A stretch of DNA of 64,000 nucleotides, taken from Ornithinimicrobium laminariae (GTDB taxonomy: Bacteria > Actinomycetota > Actinomycetes > Actinomycetales > Dermatophilaceae). A model generated the notes under the pieces. That model was not told the DNA's origin, did no database searches, and saw only the letters and a list, made by a program, of their open reading frames with translations. Both the position numbers and the translations under genes were made by a program. The stretch covers positions 434,001 through 498,000 of the forward strand of contig NZ_JAHZSU010000002.1 in NCBI RefSeq assembly GCF_019457945.1, in the 5' to 3' direction. Shown in pieces: positions 42,866-51,538 of this stretch (position 1 is the first letter of the stretch; every line of letters begins with the position of its first letter).

Positions 42866-43371
42866 AGCTCAACAAGCCGCAGGGTCTCGCCATCATCGTG
42901 CTCATCGCTTGCGCCGTCGTTGGCTTCGCGTTCGTCAGCCTCACCGGTGTAGCGAACACGGGCCCAGACACCAGCACCATCACCGGCACCAGCGCCAGCA
43001 CCAGCACCAGCACCAGCACCAGCACATCAAACAACGCCGCAGCCACGGGCGAGCAACAGCCACCATCGGGCCTGCCTTCCTGCGACATCAACGACCTCCC
43101 CGCGACTGCTTTGTCGGTGATCGAGGACATCGAGGCGGGCGGGCCCTTCGACTACCCACGCAACGATGACGGCACGTTCGGCAACTACGAGGGATTGCTG
43201 CCGAGCGAGTCCAATGGTTACTACCGCGAATACACCGTGGAGACACCTGGGCTTGACCACCGCGGAGCCCGACGTATCGTGACCGGCGGCGACGTCTCCG
43301 AAGACCCCGACTACTGGTTTTTCACCGAAGACCACTACGAGAGCTTCTGCGATTTCACAGCGTCGCTCTGA
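42862..43371 (+). CDS. Exported guanyl-specific ribonuclease (barnase/RNase Sa, N1/T1 family)
   Basis: A 169-residue protein. One N-terminal hydrophobic helix (about 9-28) acts as signal or membrane anchor, followed by a Ser/Thr repeat linker (about 37-56). The catalytic domain (71-169) resembles RNase Sa: GGPFDYPRNDDGTF, GYYREYTVETPG, RGARRIVTGG and TEDHYESF. Predicted catalytic residues are Glu123, Arg134 and His158; Cys74 and Cys163 may form the disulfide of secreted members. It hydrolyses RNA 3' of guanosine. The overlapping barstar-like gene is the probable inhibitor. Confidence 0.9.
   Translation: MKLNKPQGLAIIVLIACAVVGFAFVSLTGVANTGPDTSTITGTSASTSTSTSTSTSNNAAATGEQQPPSGLPSCDINDLPATALSVIEDIEAGGPFDYPRNDDGTFGNYEGLLPSESNGYYREYTVETPGLDHRGARRIVTGGDVSEDPDYWFFTEDHYESFCDFTASL
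42996..43025 (+). repeat. (CAGCAC)5 microsatellite in the RNase linker
   Basis: Five perfect copies of a hexamer encode the alternating Ser-Thr linker between membrane helix and RNase domain. Copy-number change would alter linker length in frame. Confidence 0.9.
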
Positions 43372-43407
43372 CGATCTAGCCACGCCCGCCGCTAACCCCG
43401 CCAGGAA

Positions 43408-43422
43408 TACCCTATGGGGGTA
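43408..43422 (+). promoter_or_regulatory. CsoR operator overlapping the csoR promoter
   Basis: TACCCTATGGGGGTA has the dyad arms and G-tract typical of CsoR operators. It touches the -10 box TACCCT (43421-43426), so bound apo-CsoR would block transcription of csoR-copZ-copA until copper binds. Confidence 0.75.
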
Positions 43423-43426
43423 CCCT
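43421..43426 (+). promoter_or_regulatory. Leaderless -10 box TACCCT of csoR
   Basis: TACCCT ends 6 bases before ATG 43433, with no ribosome-binding site between. Overlap with the operator is by two bases. Confidence 0.55.
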
Positions 43427-43432
43427 GTTGTC

Positions 43433-43720
43433 ATGAGCGTGAATGGATACAGCGGCGACAAAGAGGCCTACCTCAAGCGACTGGCCCGCATCGAAGGTCA
43501 AGTTCGCGGGATTGCCCGCATGGTCGAAAACGACACCTACTGCATCGACATCCTGACCCAGGTCAGCGCGGCCAACAAGGCACTCCAGGCAGTCAGCCTG
43601 GGCTTGCTCGAAGATCACATCGGCCACTGTGTCGTCGACGCCGCTCAAACATCCGATGAGGCCGCCGCAGAAAAGGTGCAAGAGGCCACCGCGGCCATCG
43701 CTCGCCTCGTCCGAAGTTAA
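43433..43720 (+). CDS. csoR: Copper-sensing transcriptional repressor CsoR
   Basis: A 95-residue all-helical DUF156 protein. The Cu(I) ligands are present as Cys in NDTYCIDIL (about 37) and His/Cys in EDHIGHCVVDA (about 62 and 66), the C-H-C fingerprint of CsoR. RLARIEGQVRGIARMVE is the conserved DNA-contact helix. It represses its own operon and is released by Cu(I). Placed directly before copZ and copA, with an operator at its promoter. Confidence 0.95.
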   Translation: MSVNGYSGDKEAYLKRLARIEGQVRGIARMVENDTYCIDILTQVSAANKALQAVSLGLLEDHIGHCVVDAAQTSDEAAAEKVQEATAAIARLVRS

Positions 43721-43736
43721 CTCAAGGAGTCCCCAC

Positions 43737-43997
43737 ATGCGCACAATCGACATCAAAGTTTCCGGCATGACGTGCCAGCACTGCATCAACGCGGTCACCG
43801 AAGAGCTCACCGCCCTCAACGGCGTCGAGTCAGTTGCCGTGGATCTCGTCGCCGACAGCAACAGCACGGTCCACATCGACACGAGCGGGCCGGTCGACGC
43901 CGAGCAGATCGCTGCCGCCATCGAAGAGGCCGGCTACGAGGTGGCTGAAGCCGAGGCGGACGACGCAGACGTTGTCAGCACCGACGCCCCAGACTGA
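43737..43997 (+). CDS. copZ: Heavy-metal-associated domain copper chaperone
   Basis: About 86 residues from ATG 43737, with AAGGAG 7 bases upstream. The single HMA domain shows the metal site GMTCQHC at about 10-16 and the usual beta-alpha-beta-beta-alpha-beta length. The last 15 residues are an acidic tail (EADDADV) beyond the fold. It would carry Cu(I) to the CopA ATPase. It starts 16 bases after csoR and 67 bases before copA. Confidence 0.93.
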   Translation: MRTIDIKVSGMTCQHCINAVTEELTALNGVESVAVDLVADSNSTVHIDTSGPVDAEQIAAAIEEAGYEVAEAEADDADVVSTDAPD

Positions 43998-44064
43998 CCA
44001 GCCAAGTTCGCTGCTCAACCACGTTCCACCAAGCAGAGCATTCGCTTCAAAGGGGCATCGCGCC

Positions 44065-46266
44065 ATGACCAACACAGATCAGGTAGCCACCGAAACCGTC
44101 GACCTCGCCATCACTGGCATGACCTGCGCGTCTTGCTCGGCACGAATTGAGCGCAAGCTCAACAAGCTCGACGGCGTCGAAGCCAGCGTCAACCTGGCCA
44201 CCGAGAAGGCCCAGGTCGCTTACGCAGCACCGATCACCCTCGACGACGTGCTTTCCACAGTCGCCGCCACTGGCTATTCGGCAAGCCCGATTGAGCCCGC
44301 GCACGACCACATCGACCCGCAAGACCACATGAACCACGACATCATCAAGGGCCGCCCGCTGCAGATTCGCGCCATCGTCGCGACGGCGCTGGCTTTCATC
44401 GTCGTCCTGCTGGCTATGGTCCCGCCCATCCGGGATGCTGCAGGCAGCGCCGGCCCCTGGCTACAGTTCTTGCTCACCACCCCGGTGTATGCGTGGGCAG
44501 CCTGGCCATTCCACCGCGCCGCGGTCATCAACGCCCGCCATGGCGCCTCAACGATGGACACCCTGGTCTCGATCGGCATCACCGCCGCCTATGGCTGGTC
44601 GGTCGTTGCGCTCCTCACCGGCTTCACCGACCACCTCTACTTCGAGACCGCGGCCATCGTGACGTCGTTCCTGCTGATCGGCCGCTACATCGAGGCCCGG
44701 GCCAAGTCGTCCGGCCGTTCGGCACTGTCTTCCCTCTTGGAGCTTGGCGCTAAAGAAGCCAACGTCCTCACCCACGACGACAAGACTGGCGCCTTCACCG
44801 AAGTTCCGACCAGTATCGATCAGCTCACCCCCGGCATGCGGTTTGTCGTGCGTCCCGGCGAAAAGATCGCCACCGACGGCAAGGTCGTTGAGGGCGAAAG
44901 CACCATCGACACCTCCGTGGTCACCGGTGAATCCGTCCCAGTCGATGTCTCGACCGGCGACGAAGTCATCGGTGCAACGATCAACCACGATGGACGCCTC
45001 GTCGTGGAAGCCACCGCCGTGGGCAGCGAGACAGTCCTGTCTCGCATCACTCGACTGGTCGAACAGGCTCAAACCGGCAAAGCACCGATCCAAAGACTCG
45101 CAGACCGCGTCTCGGCAGTCTTCGTCCCCGTGGTCCTCTTCATAGCCGCGCTCACCTTCATCCTGTGGCTCGTCACTGGCCACAGCATCACCGAGGCTCT
45201 CGAGCCCATGGTGGCGGTCTTGATCATCGCCTGCCCCTGCGCCCTGGGCCTGGCTACCCCCACGGCCCTGCTCACCGGCACTGGCCGCGGCGCCCAACTA
45301 GGCATCTTGATCAAGGGCCCGCAGATCTTGGAGTCCACCCGAGCCGTCAACACCATCGTGCTCGACAAGACCGGCACCGTCACCGAGGGCAAGCCGGAGC
45401 TGCGCACCATCCTCACCGACGGCGCCCTTGGTGAAGACCACGCCCTTCGCGCCGCCGCTGCCATCGAAGCAGGATCCGAGCACCCAGTCGCTCGAGCCAT
45501 CGTCAACGCGGCCTCCGAGCGTGGCCTCGACATCCCCCGAACGACGCGGTTCAGCAACCTACCGGGCCGGGGCGCACGAGCCACCATCAAAAACATGACA
45601 GTCACGGTCGGCAAGGCAGAGTTGTTCGCCAACGTCCCCTTGGCCCTCAGCGAAGCCGCCCAAACCGATGCCACCACGGTATTCGTGGGGTGGGATGGGC
45701 AAGCACGAGCCGCTCTGGCTGTGGCTGACCAGGCCCGCCCGACCAGCGAGTCCGCGGTTAGCGCCCTCAAAGACATGGGCCTCACGCCCTACCTGCTCAC
45801 CGGCGACAACCAACTCACCGCCGAGGCCATCGCGACGGAGGTAGGCATCGACCCTGCCCATGTGCGCGCCGGTGTCCTGCCCCAAGACAAGCATGAGCAG
45901 ATCGCCAAACTGCAGGCCGACGGCAAGGTCGTCGCGATGGTCGGCGATGGCGTCAACGATGCTGCGGCGCTCGCCCAGGCAGACCTCGGCCTAGCGATGG
46001 GCTCCGGCACTGACGTGGCGATGGAGTCGGCCGACATCGTGCTCATCCGCCCCGACTTGGAGACAGTAGTTGACTCGATCGGGCTATCTCGCGAAACGCT
46101 CAAGATCATCAAGCAAAACCTGGCCTGGGCCTTTAGCTACAACACAGCGGCTATCCCGCTAGCCGCCTTCGGCCTGCTCAACCCGATGATTGCCGGCGCT
46201 GCGATGGCTGCATCAAGCGTCATTGTCGTTCTCAACAGCCTGCGACTGCGGGGCTTCGGCAAATAG
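44065..46266 (+). CDS. copA: Copper-translocating P1B-type ATPase
   Basis: About 733 residues from ATG 44065. One N-terminal HMA domain has GMTCASC (Cys21, Cys24). Membrane metal site CPCALGLATP lies at about 390, phosphorylation motif DKTGTVTEG at about 434, the SEHPVARAI nucleotide-domain motif at about 470, and GDGVNDAAAL at about 627. CPC marks Cu(I)/Ag(I) export. A short His/Asp segment (HDHIDPQDHMNHD) between HMA and first helix may also bind metal. It ends the csoR operon before a terminator. Confidence 0.96.
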   Translation: MTNTDQVATETVDLAITGMTCASCSARIERKLNKLDGVEASVNLATEKAQVAYAAPITLDDVLSTVAATGYSASPIEPAHDHIDPQDHMNHDIIKGRPLQIRAIVATALAFIVVLLAMVPPIRDAAGSAGPWLQFLLTTPVYAWAAWPFHRAAVINARHGASTMDTLVSIGITAAYGWSVVALLTGFTDHLYFETAAIVTSFLLIGRYIEARAKSSGRSALSSLLELGAKEANVLTHDDKTGAFTEVPTSIDQLTPGMRFVVRPGEKIATDGKVVEGESTIDTSVVTGESVPVDVSTGDEVIGATINHDGRLVVEATAVGSETVLSRITRLVEQAQTGKAPIQRLADRVSAVFVPVVLFIAALTFILWLVTGHSITEALEPMVAVLIIACPCALGLATPTALLTGTGRGAQLGILIKGPQILESTRAVNTIVLDKTGTVTEGKPELRTILTDGALGEDHALRAAAAIEAGSEHPVARAIVNAASERGLDIPRTTRFSNLPGRGARATIKNMTVTVGKAELFANVPLALSEAAQTDATTVFVGWDGQARAALAVADQARPTSESAVSALKDMGLTPYLLTGDNQLTAEAIATEVGIDPAHVRAGVLPQDKHEQIAKLQADGKVVAMVGDGVNDAAALAQADLGLAMGSGTDVAMESADIVLIRPDLETVVDSIGLSRETLKIIKQNLAWAFSYNTAAIPLAAFGLLNPMIAGAAMAASSVIVVLNSLRLRGFGK

Positions 46267-46277
46267 CAGCGCAACAA

Positions 46278-46314
46278 AAAGTGGCGCCAACCCCACGAGG
46301 GTTGACGCCACTTT
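46278..46314. terminator. Hairpin terminator after copA
   Basis: A 16-bp stem (AAAGTGGCG...CAACCC and its complement, one mismatch) with a 5-base loop, preceded by five A and followed by TTT. It can act for copA (plus) and for the convergent VOC gene (minus). Confidence 0.85.
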
Positions 46315-46326
46315 CATGTGCTCAGC

Positions 46327-46962
46327 TCAAATAGTGACTGGCCCAGAAGCCGTAGCGAAGGTCACTGTCTCCAGCGCAGCCTCGTCGTCTTCCATGAACT
46401 CAAACTCAATGCCCGTCTCAAACGTGCCCTCGATGCTCAAGCCCAACCACTCGCGTACCCGATGCGGGTCACCGGCGATGCGTAAGCCCGACAACTGCGC
46501 GTGCGAGTCATCAAGCAACGAGGGGTGATTTTCGGTGGAGTCCCACTTGAGGAAAAACGGCAGTTGCGGGTCAGCCATCAAGCCCTTGATCCCAATCTGC
46601 TTCCAGGTCAACTCCACACCTTCAGGGGTATGCCGGTTGCCGGTGACCGCTTCACGGCCCAGTCGCGTCTCAATCTCGCGCAGGTCATCAACAGAGACAA
46701 CCCAGGCAAACCAACCGCCACCACGCTCAGAGGCAGCGCGCGTGGCTTGGCCAAACGGCGCCTTGTCCGAGGCCGGGTGGTCCAACACCTCGACCACCTC
46801 GATGTAGCGCCCATTAGCCAGTGGAAGCACCATGTTGCGGGTGCCAAACCGCGGGTGAACCCCGCCTTCATGTGCGGAGACGCCTAGCGCATCGGCTAGA
46901 CGACGTGCGGTGGCCAGCAATCCTTCTGGCCCGGCTGCGTAGCAAACATGATCGATTCGCAT
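46327..46962 (-). CDS. VOC family / glyoxalase-like domain protein
   Basis: About 211 residues from ATG 46962 (MRIDHVCYAAGPEGL). The opening is that of glyoxalase-like domains (PF13468 type), with GTRNMVLPLANGRYIEVVEVLD carrying likely metal-site residues and WFAWVVSVDDLREIETRLG a second fold repeat. No substrate can be read. GGGG lies just before the ATG. It stands alone between the copA terminator and the RNA methyltransferase gene. Confidence 0.82.
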   Translation of the reverse strand: MRIDHVCYAAGPEGLLATARRLADALGVSAHEGGVHPRFGTRNMVLPLANGRYIEVVEVLDHPASDKAPFGQATRAASERGGGWFAWVVSVDDLREIETRLGREAVTGNRHTPEGVELTWKQIGIKGLMADPQLPFFLKWDSTENHPSLLDDSHAQLSGLRIAGDPHRVREWLGLSIEGTFETGIEFEFMEDDEAALETVTFATASGPVTI

Positions 46963-47008
46963 AACCCCATCGTGGCACAGATCACGTAGTGCTTTTGACA
47001 CAGGTGCG

Positions 47009-47815
47009 CTACGCACGACGTTGTCGCACGGCCTCATAAACAATGATGGCCGCCGAGGTCGCGACGTTCAGCGAATTGGCTTTGCCCACCATGGGGATGC
47101 GCACTCGATGCGTGGCTGCCGCGAGAAGTTCACTGGTCAGCCCCTCCTTCTCGGCACCAACAGCAATCGCCACCGGGCCGACATACGAAATGTCTGTGTG
47201 TTCAACATCGGTGTCTGGGGTGGCTGCCACCAGCGGGATGCCGCGTGCCGCCAGCCAGTCCAACATTGCCCCCGTTGAGTCACTCGCCACCGGCACCGAA
47301 AACACGGTCCCCTTGGAAGCACGGACTAAGTTGGGGTTGCCCCAGTCGGTCACCGGGTCGGCGGCAATCACCGCGCCCACCCCAGCAGCATCAGCAGTGC
47401 GCAGCATGGCGCCCAAGTTGCCTGGCTTTTCCACACCCTCACAAATCAACAGCAAGGCGTCATCAGGCACGTCAAAGTTCGCCAACTCTTGCGACAGGCT
47501 GCCCACGATGGCCAAGAAACCATCCGGGCCTTCGCGATAGGCGGCCCGCTCAAATGCAGCCCTACCCACCTCAATGACCTCGGCACCAACCTCGCGCGAG
47601 CGCTCAATCACCCAACTTTGGGCCTCCACGTCAGCCATCAACGCCGGGCAGACAAACAGTGTCTGGGGCGCGACACCGGAGTCGAGGGCCAACTCCAACT
47701 CTTCAAAGCCCTCCACCAGCGTGACCCCTTGGGCCTCGCGCACGCGGCGCCGCCGCAATGCCGACAGCGCCTTCAACCGCGGGTTGGCCGGCGAGGTGAT
47801 CACCAAGTCACTCAT
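47009..47815 (-). CDS. TrmH/SpoU family RNA 2'-O-methyltransferase
   Basis: About 268 residues from ATG 47815. The N-terminal substrate-binding domain opens VITSPANPRLKALSAL then RRRVREAQGVTLVEG. The SPOUT knot motifs are LLICEGVEKPGNLGAMLRTADAAG, VAIAVGAEKEGLTSELL and VRIPMVGKANSLNVATSAAI, all intact. These methylate ribose 2'-OH of rRNA or tRNA with SAM. Overlaps the HAD gene by 8 bases. The exact target nucleotide is unknown. Confidence 0.93.
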   Translation of the reverse strand: MSDLVITSPANPRLKALSALRRRRVREAQGVTLVEGFEELELALDSGVAPQTLFVCPALMADVEAQSWVIERSREVGAEVIEVGRAAFERAAYREGPDGFLAIVGSLSQELANFDVPDDALLLICEGVEKPGNLGAMLRTADAAGVGAVIAADPVTDWGNPNLVRASKGTVFSVPVASDSTGAMLDWLAARGIPLVAATPDTDVEHTDISYVGPVAIAVGAEKEGLTSELLAAATHRVRIPMVGKANSLNVATSAAIIVYEAVRQRRA

Positions 47816-48671
47816 GAGTTGGCACCCCCTGACCTGCATTCGGGATCAACGACAACAACTCATCCAGTATGTCGGCAAGCCCGTCATCGACGACCGCGCC
47901 AGTCGTGCGATTGGCGGCGGCGATGACCTCCTGGGGCGCCTGCCCCATCGCGACACCTAACTCGGCCCACGCCAACATCTCAAGGTCGTTGCGCTGATCG
48001 CCGATGGCCACGGTGTTGAGCGGGTCTACGCCTAACAACTGCCGAACTTCTTCCAGCCCGAAGGCCTTCGACACGCCCTCGGGTGCCAGGTCGAGCCAGG
48101 CGCTAAACCCAATCGAATAGTTCGTGCCGTGCAGCCCCGCAGCCGCGATGACCTGGGCGAAGTCCTCCGGCTCTGAGCCAAGGTCGCGCACCGTGACGCG
48201 CACTGCCTCGCCCTCCAGCAACTCCTGCGGCGAAACCACGCGTTGCGACGCAGCAAACTCTGGCTCTGGGAAGTGTGCGTTGACCTTCACCCCGTCGTTC
48301 GGCGTCTCAACGGCGATCAACAGGTCAGGCAACTCGCGCTGCAAGATCTCGACACTCGGCCGGGCATCAAAGGTCGTGACTTGATGCAACCGGTACCCAC
48401 CAGGCGCCGAGGAATCGAGTTGGATGGTGATCGCGCCGTTGCAGCACACCGCATACCCGCCATCTCTGGACAGGCCAACTGCCTCAATGATCGGCAGGGT
48501 GTCTCGGATCGATCGACCGGTAGCGATCATCACGTGGGCGTTAGTGGCGGCAACCGCGCGAATCGACGACACGACCCGCTCGGTCAGATGACCGTCGTGA
48601 TGCAGGATCGTGCCGTCGATGTCGAGGGCAATCAGGGGGCTGTCGGTGAAGGACAGGGAGGTGACGTTCAC
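47808..48671 (-). CDS. HAD family hydrolase, Cof-type
   Basis: A 287-residue phosphatase. Motif I is ALDIDGTIL with the nucleophilic Asp, motif II is VMIATGRS, and motif IV reads AIGDQRNDLEMLAWAELGVAMGQA. The C2 cap between is typical of Cof/YbiV-type sugar-phosphate or flavin phosphatases. Start GTG 48671. It follows the ABC permease gene by 22 bases. Substrate not predictable. Confidence 0.92.
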   Translation of the reverse strand: MNVTSLSFTDSPLIALDIDGTILHHDGHLTERVVSSIRAVAATNAHVMIATGRSIRDTLPIIEAVGLSRDGGYAVCCNGAITIQLDSSAPGGYRLHQVTTFDARPSVEILQRELPDLLIAVETPNDGVKVNAHFPEPEFAASQRVVSPQELLEGEAVRVTVRDLGSEPEDFAQVIAAAGLHGTNYSIGFSAWLDLAPEGVSKAFGLEEVRQLLGVDPLNTVAIGDQRNDLEMLAWAELGVAMGQAPQEVIAAANRTTGAVVDDGLADILDELLSLIPNAGQGVPTHE

Positions 48672-48693
48672 GCCACCAGCGTAGTTGCCCGAG

Positions 48694-49884
48694 TTACGAA
48701 CCCGACAATGCCTCCTTGAAGCCGAGCTTGCCCTGGGTCTGCAACAGGCCGCGGCGGTAGATGCGAGCGCCCAATCGGATGGTCAGCCAGGAGAAGCCAA
48801 TCGTGATCAGCAGCGCCAACAGTGGCTGCCACCAGGTCACATCGCCCTCCAAGATGCGCAGCGGCATCATGAACGTCGACATCACCGGGAAGTAGGAGGC
48901 AATTGAAGCCGCAGTCCCGTCCAAGTTCAGCGCCAACAAGAACAGACCGACCAAGGTCAGGGTCAACGGCATCGTCGTGGTCTGCAGGTCCTCAGTGCGT
49001 GAGCCCATGGCGCCAGCGGCGGCCCAGATACAGGCCAGCGCGATGAAGCCAACGATAAAGAACGGCAGGTACCACAGCAGCGGCTCGGTGACCATTGGCA
49101 GGAAGGTGTCGTAGTCACTGAACGTGATGCCGATCAGCGAGACTCCGACCAGCAACACCATCTGCGCAAACGCCAGCACGGTGTTGCCGAGCACCTTGCC
49201 CGCCAACAACTGCGAGGTGGGGATGGCTGCGGTGATGATCTCGACAATGCGCGACTGCTTTTCTTCGATCACACTCGTGGCAATGCTCATCCCGAACATC
49301 AGCGACGCGATGTAGAAGAGCACGGCAAAAGCGAGTCCGGCGATGAATATCACCAACTGCTCGTCAGAGTCAGCACCCGAGACATCTTCAGTGACCACCT
49401 CTGAGCCAGCGCTCAAGGCGTCAAGCGTCGTGCCAGCCTCCGTAGCATTGGTGGACAGCACCTGGGATTGAATGGTCGCTTCGATCGGGCCCAAGACATC
49501 CGTCGCTGGGAAGCCGTCGGCCCCCAGCGTCCATACGCCTTCTTCTTGGAAGAGCACGGCGTCAACTTCGCCCTCGGTGACCGCAGTCTTACCGGCTTCA
49601 ACGCTGTCCACGCTGACCGGCTCCAACACTGCGTCCGCGTCATCGGTTTCCACGAGCACTTGGGCGGAGGCCACAATCGCCGCTCCGTCATCGTCGACGA
49701 CGGCAACCTTTGACTCAGATGCCTGCGAGGCAAAGAACGCCTGCACCGCAAAGATCACGGCAATCAGCACCAGGGTGAACAGCGTCGAGATGATGAAGTT
49801 CTTGTCGGTCAGCTTGACCTTGATCTCTCGCCCGGCGACGACGGCCCACGGGCGAATCTTCTCTGTTGTTGGGGCTGCACTCAT
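48694..49884 (-). CDS. ABC-2 type exporter permease (NatB-like)
   Basis: A 396-residue protein with one N-terminal helix (FIISTLFTLVLIAVIFAVQAFF), a large external domain of about 135 residues, then about five helices starting with LVIFIAGLAFAVLFYIASLMFGM. MSIATSVIEEKQSRIVEIITAAIPTSQLLAGKVLG, read in parts, is the conserved NatB/YhaP-type segment. It overlaps the ATPase gene by 4 bases. It exports an unknown cargo (sodium, drugs or peptides are possible). Confidence 0.9.
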   Translation of the reverse strand: MSAAPTTEKIRPWAVVAGREIKVKLTDKNFIISTLFTLVLIAVIFAVQAFFASQASESKVAVVDDDGAAIVASAQVLVETDDADAVLEPVSVDSVEAGKTAVTEGEVDAVLFQEEGVWTLGADGFPATDVLGPIEATIQSQVLSTNATEAGTTLDALSAGSEVVTEDVSGADSDEQLVIFIAGLAFAVLFYIASLMFGMSIATSVIEEKQSRIVEIITAAIPTSQLLAGKVLGNTVLAFAQMVLLVGVSLIGITFSDYDTFLPMVTEPLLWYLPFFIVGFIALACIWAAAGAMGSRTEDLQTTTMPLTLTLVGLFLLALNLDGTAASIASYFPVMSTFMMPLRILEGDVTWWQPLLALLITIGFSWLTIRLGARIYRRGLLQTQGKLGFKEALSGS

Positions 49885-50762
49885 GCCGACACCTCTCGGT
49901 AGATCTCGCTCAGGGTGGGGATAACGGGGCTGAAGTCGCTGACGGTGCCCCGCTGAACTGCTTCGGCGAGCACCCGCTGGGCGGACTGCTCGTCACCGGG
50001 CTGGAAGATCGCTGTGTTGCCGTCCAAATCAATGACCTCAACGTCTGACACTGCCCGGACCCAACCAGCGTCTCCGCCGAGCACCACGCGATAGCGCAAG
50101 GGGCCGGCCTGGCGCAGCTCACGCGAGGTGCCGCGCGCGACGACCTTGCCTTGGTGCAGCACCACGATCGAGTCACACAGCCGGTCAACGAGGTCGAGTT
50201 GGTGGCTGCTAAACAACACCGGCACACCGCGCGCGGTGTGCTCGCGCAGCAACTCCGACATCTGGTCGACCGCGGCCGGGTCCAGCCCGGAGAAGGGCTC
50301 GTCCAAGATCAGCGCCAACGGGTCGCCCAGCACCGAGGCGATGATCTGCGCTCGCTGTTGGTTACCCAAGGACAGCTTTTCGACCTTCTCACTGGTGCGT
50401 TCGCCGAGGCCAAACCGTTCGAGCAAGTCCGTTGCCCGCGCCTTGGCCGCTCCCGCGTCCACCCCGTGCAAACGAGCCAAGAAGACCAACTGATCCAACA
50501 CTGGCTGCTTGGGATACAGCCCGCGCTCTTCGGGCATATAGCCAAACCGTGCCCGAGCAGCCGGCGTGATCGGCTCACCCTGCCAGAACACTTGGCCATC
50601 ATCGGGAGCAAGGACCCCCATGATCATCCGCATTGTGGTGGTCTTGCCCGCACCGTTGGCGCCGACGAAGCCGACCATGTGGCCTTCAGGCACGTCGAAG
50701 GTGACGTTATCGACGGCCCGGTGCTCGCCATACGTGCGGGTGATTCCGTTGACATCCAACAT
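49881..50762 (-). CDS. ABC exporter ATP-binding protein (NatA-like)
   Basis: About 293 residues from ATG 50762 (MLDVNGITRTYGEHRAVDNV); a GTG at 50771 is too near the AAGG to be used. Walker A GANGAGKTT, signature KLSLGNQQRAQIIASVL and Walker B LILDEPFSGLDPAAV are intact, with FSSHQLDLVDRLCD as switch region. The C-terminal 80 residues form the DUF4162-like extension. It powers the overlapping permease; the two-component system lies directly upstream. Confidence 0.93.
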   Translation of the reverse strand: MLDVNGITRTYGEHRAVDNVTFDVPEGHMVGFVGANGAGKTTTMRMIMGVLAPDDGQVFWQGEPITPAARARFGYMPEERGLYPKQPVLDQLVFLARLHGVDAGAAKARATDLLERFGLGERTSEKVEKLSLGNQQRAQIIASVLGDPLALILDEPFSGLDPAAVDQMSELLREHTARGVPVLFSSHQLDLVDRLCDSIVVLHQGKVVARGTSRELRQAGPLRYRVVLGGDAGWVRAVSDVEVIDLDGNTAIFQPGDEQSAQRVLAEAVQRGTVSDFSPVIPTLSEIYREVSA

Positions 50763-50865
50763 GGGGATCACACCTTTCTCTTGGGTGATCCCAGCCTAGA
50801 AAAGTGGCCCCGCCCCGAGCATCAACCCCAGGGGTGATCTTGACGTTGCAGATTGACTGCCCGTC

Positions 50866-51525
50866 TCATCCAGAAGGATGAGTGAGTACCCCCGCCTCGT
50901 AGGCAGCGATGACCGCTTGGACACGATCGCGCACCTCAAGTTTGGCTAAGACCTTGGACACGTGGGTCTTAACCGTAGCCTCGCTGACGAACGTCTCAGC
51001 AGCGATTTCCGAGTTGCTCAGGCCTCGGGCCATCAACACCCAGATCTCGTGCTCCCGCGCCGTCAGGTCTTGAGCGCCGGACGGCAAACTGGCGGCCACC
51101 TCGGGTTTTGGCCCGGCCATTTGGGCGATCACCCGCGCCGTCACCTCGGGGGCTAGCAACGAGTGACCGGCTGCGACCGCCCTGATGCCGTCGATCAGAT
51201 CGTCGGGGTCAGCATTTTTGAGCAAAAAGCCGCTGGCCCCAGCCTGCAACGCGTCAAACAGGTAGTCGTCGCGGTCAAACGTGGTCAGCATGATGACCTT
51301 GGCCTCGCTCGCAGCCGTGATCTGCGCGGTCGCGGCAACGCCGTCCAACACCGGCATCTGCACATCCATCAACACCACATCGGGGGTATGCGTCGCGCAC
51401 GCGGCAATGGCCTCTTTCCCATTGCCGGACTGGGCCACCACCTCAATGTCGTCTTCGGTGGACAAGATCATCGCAAAGCCTGAGCGCAAAAGTGGCTGGT
51501 CATCGACGAGCAAGACTTTGATCAT
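50866..51525 (-). CDS. NarL/LuxR-family response regulator
   Basis: About 219 residues from ATG 51525 (MIKVLLVDDQPLLRSG). Receiver domain: VDDQ, phospho-acceptor in VVLMDVQMP, MLTTFDRDD and LLKNADPDD. The C-terminal HTH shows LTAREHEIWVLMARGLSN and SEATVKTHVSKVLAKL. It begins 13 bases after the kinase gene. The ABC exporter genes on the same strand start about 100 bases later, so this regulator probably controls them. Confidence 0.94.
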   Translation of the reverse strand: MIKVLLVDDQPLLRSGFAMILSTEDDIEVVAQSGNGKEAIAACATHTPDVVLMDVQMPVLDGVAATAQITAASEAKVIMLTTFDRDDYLFDALQAGASGFLLKNADPDDLIDGIRAVAAGHSLLAPEVTARVIAQMAGPKPEVAASLPSGAQDLTAREHEIWVLMARGLSNSEIAAETFVSEATVKTHVSKVLAKLEVRDRVQAVIAAYEAGVLTHPSG

Positions 51526-51538
51526 GGTTGGCTCCCCC

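Noticed and set aside
43834..44064. N-terminal extension of CopA overlapping copZ
   Set aside because: The extra residues are an out-of-frame copy of copZ and lack family similarity; ATG 44065 precedes the HMA domain directly.
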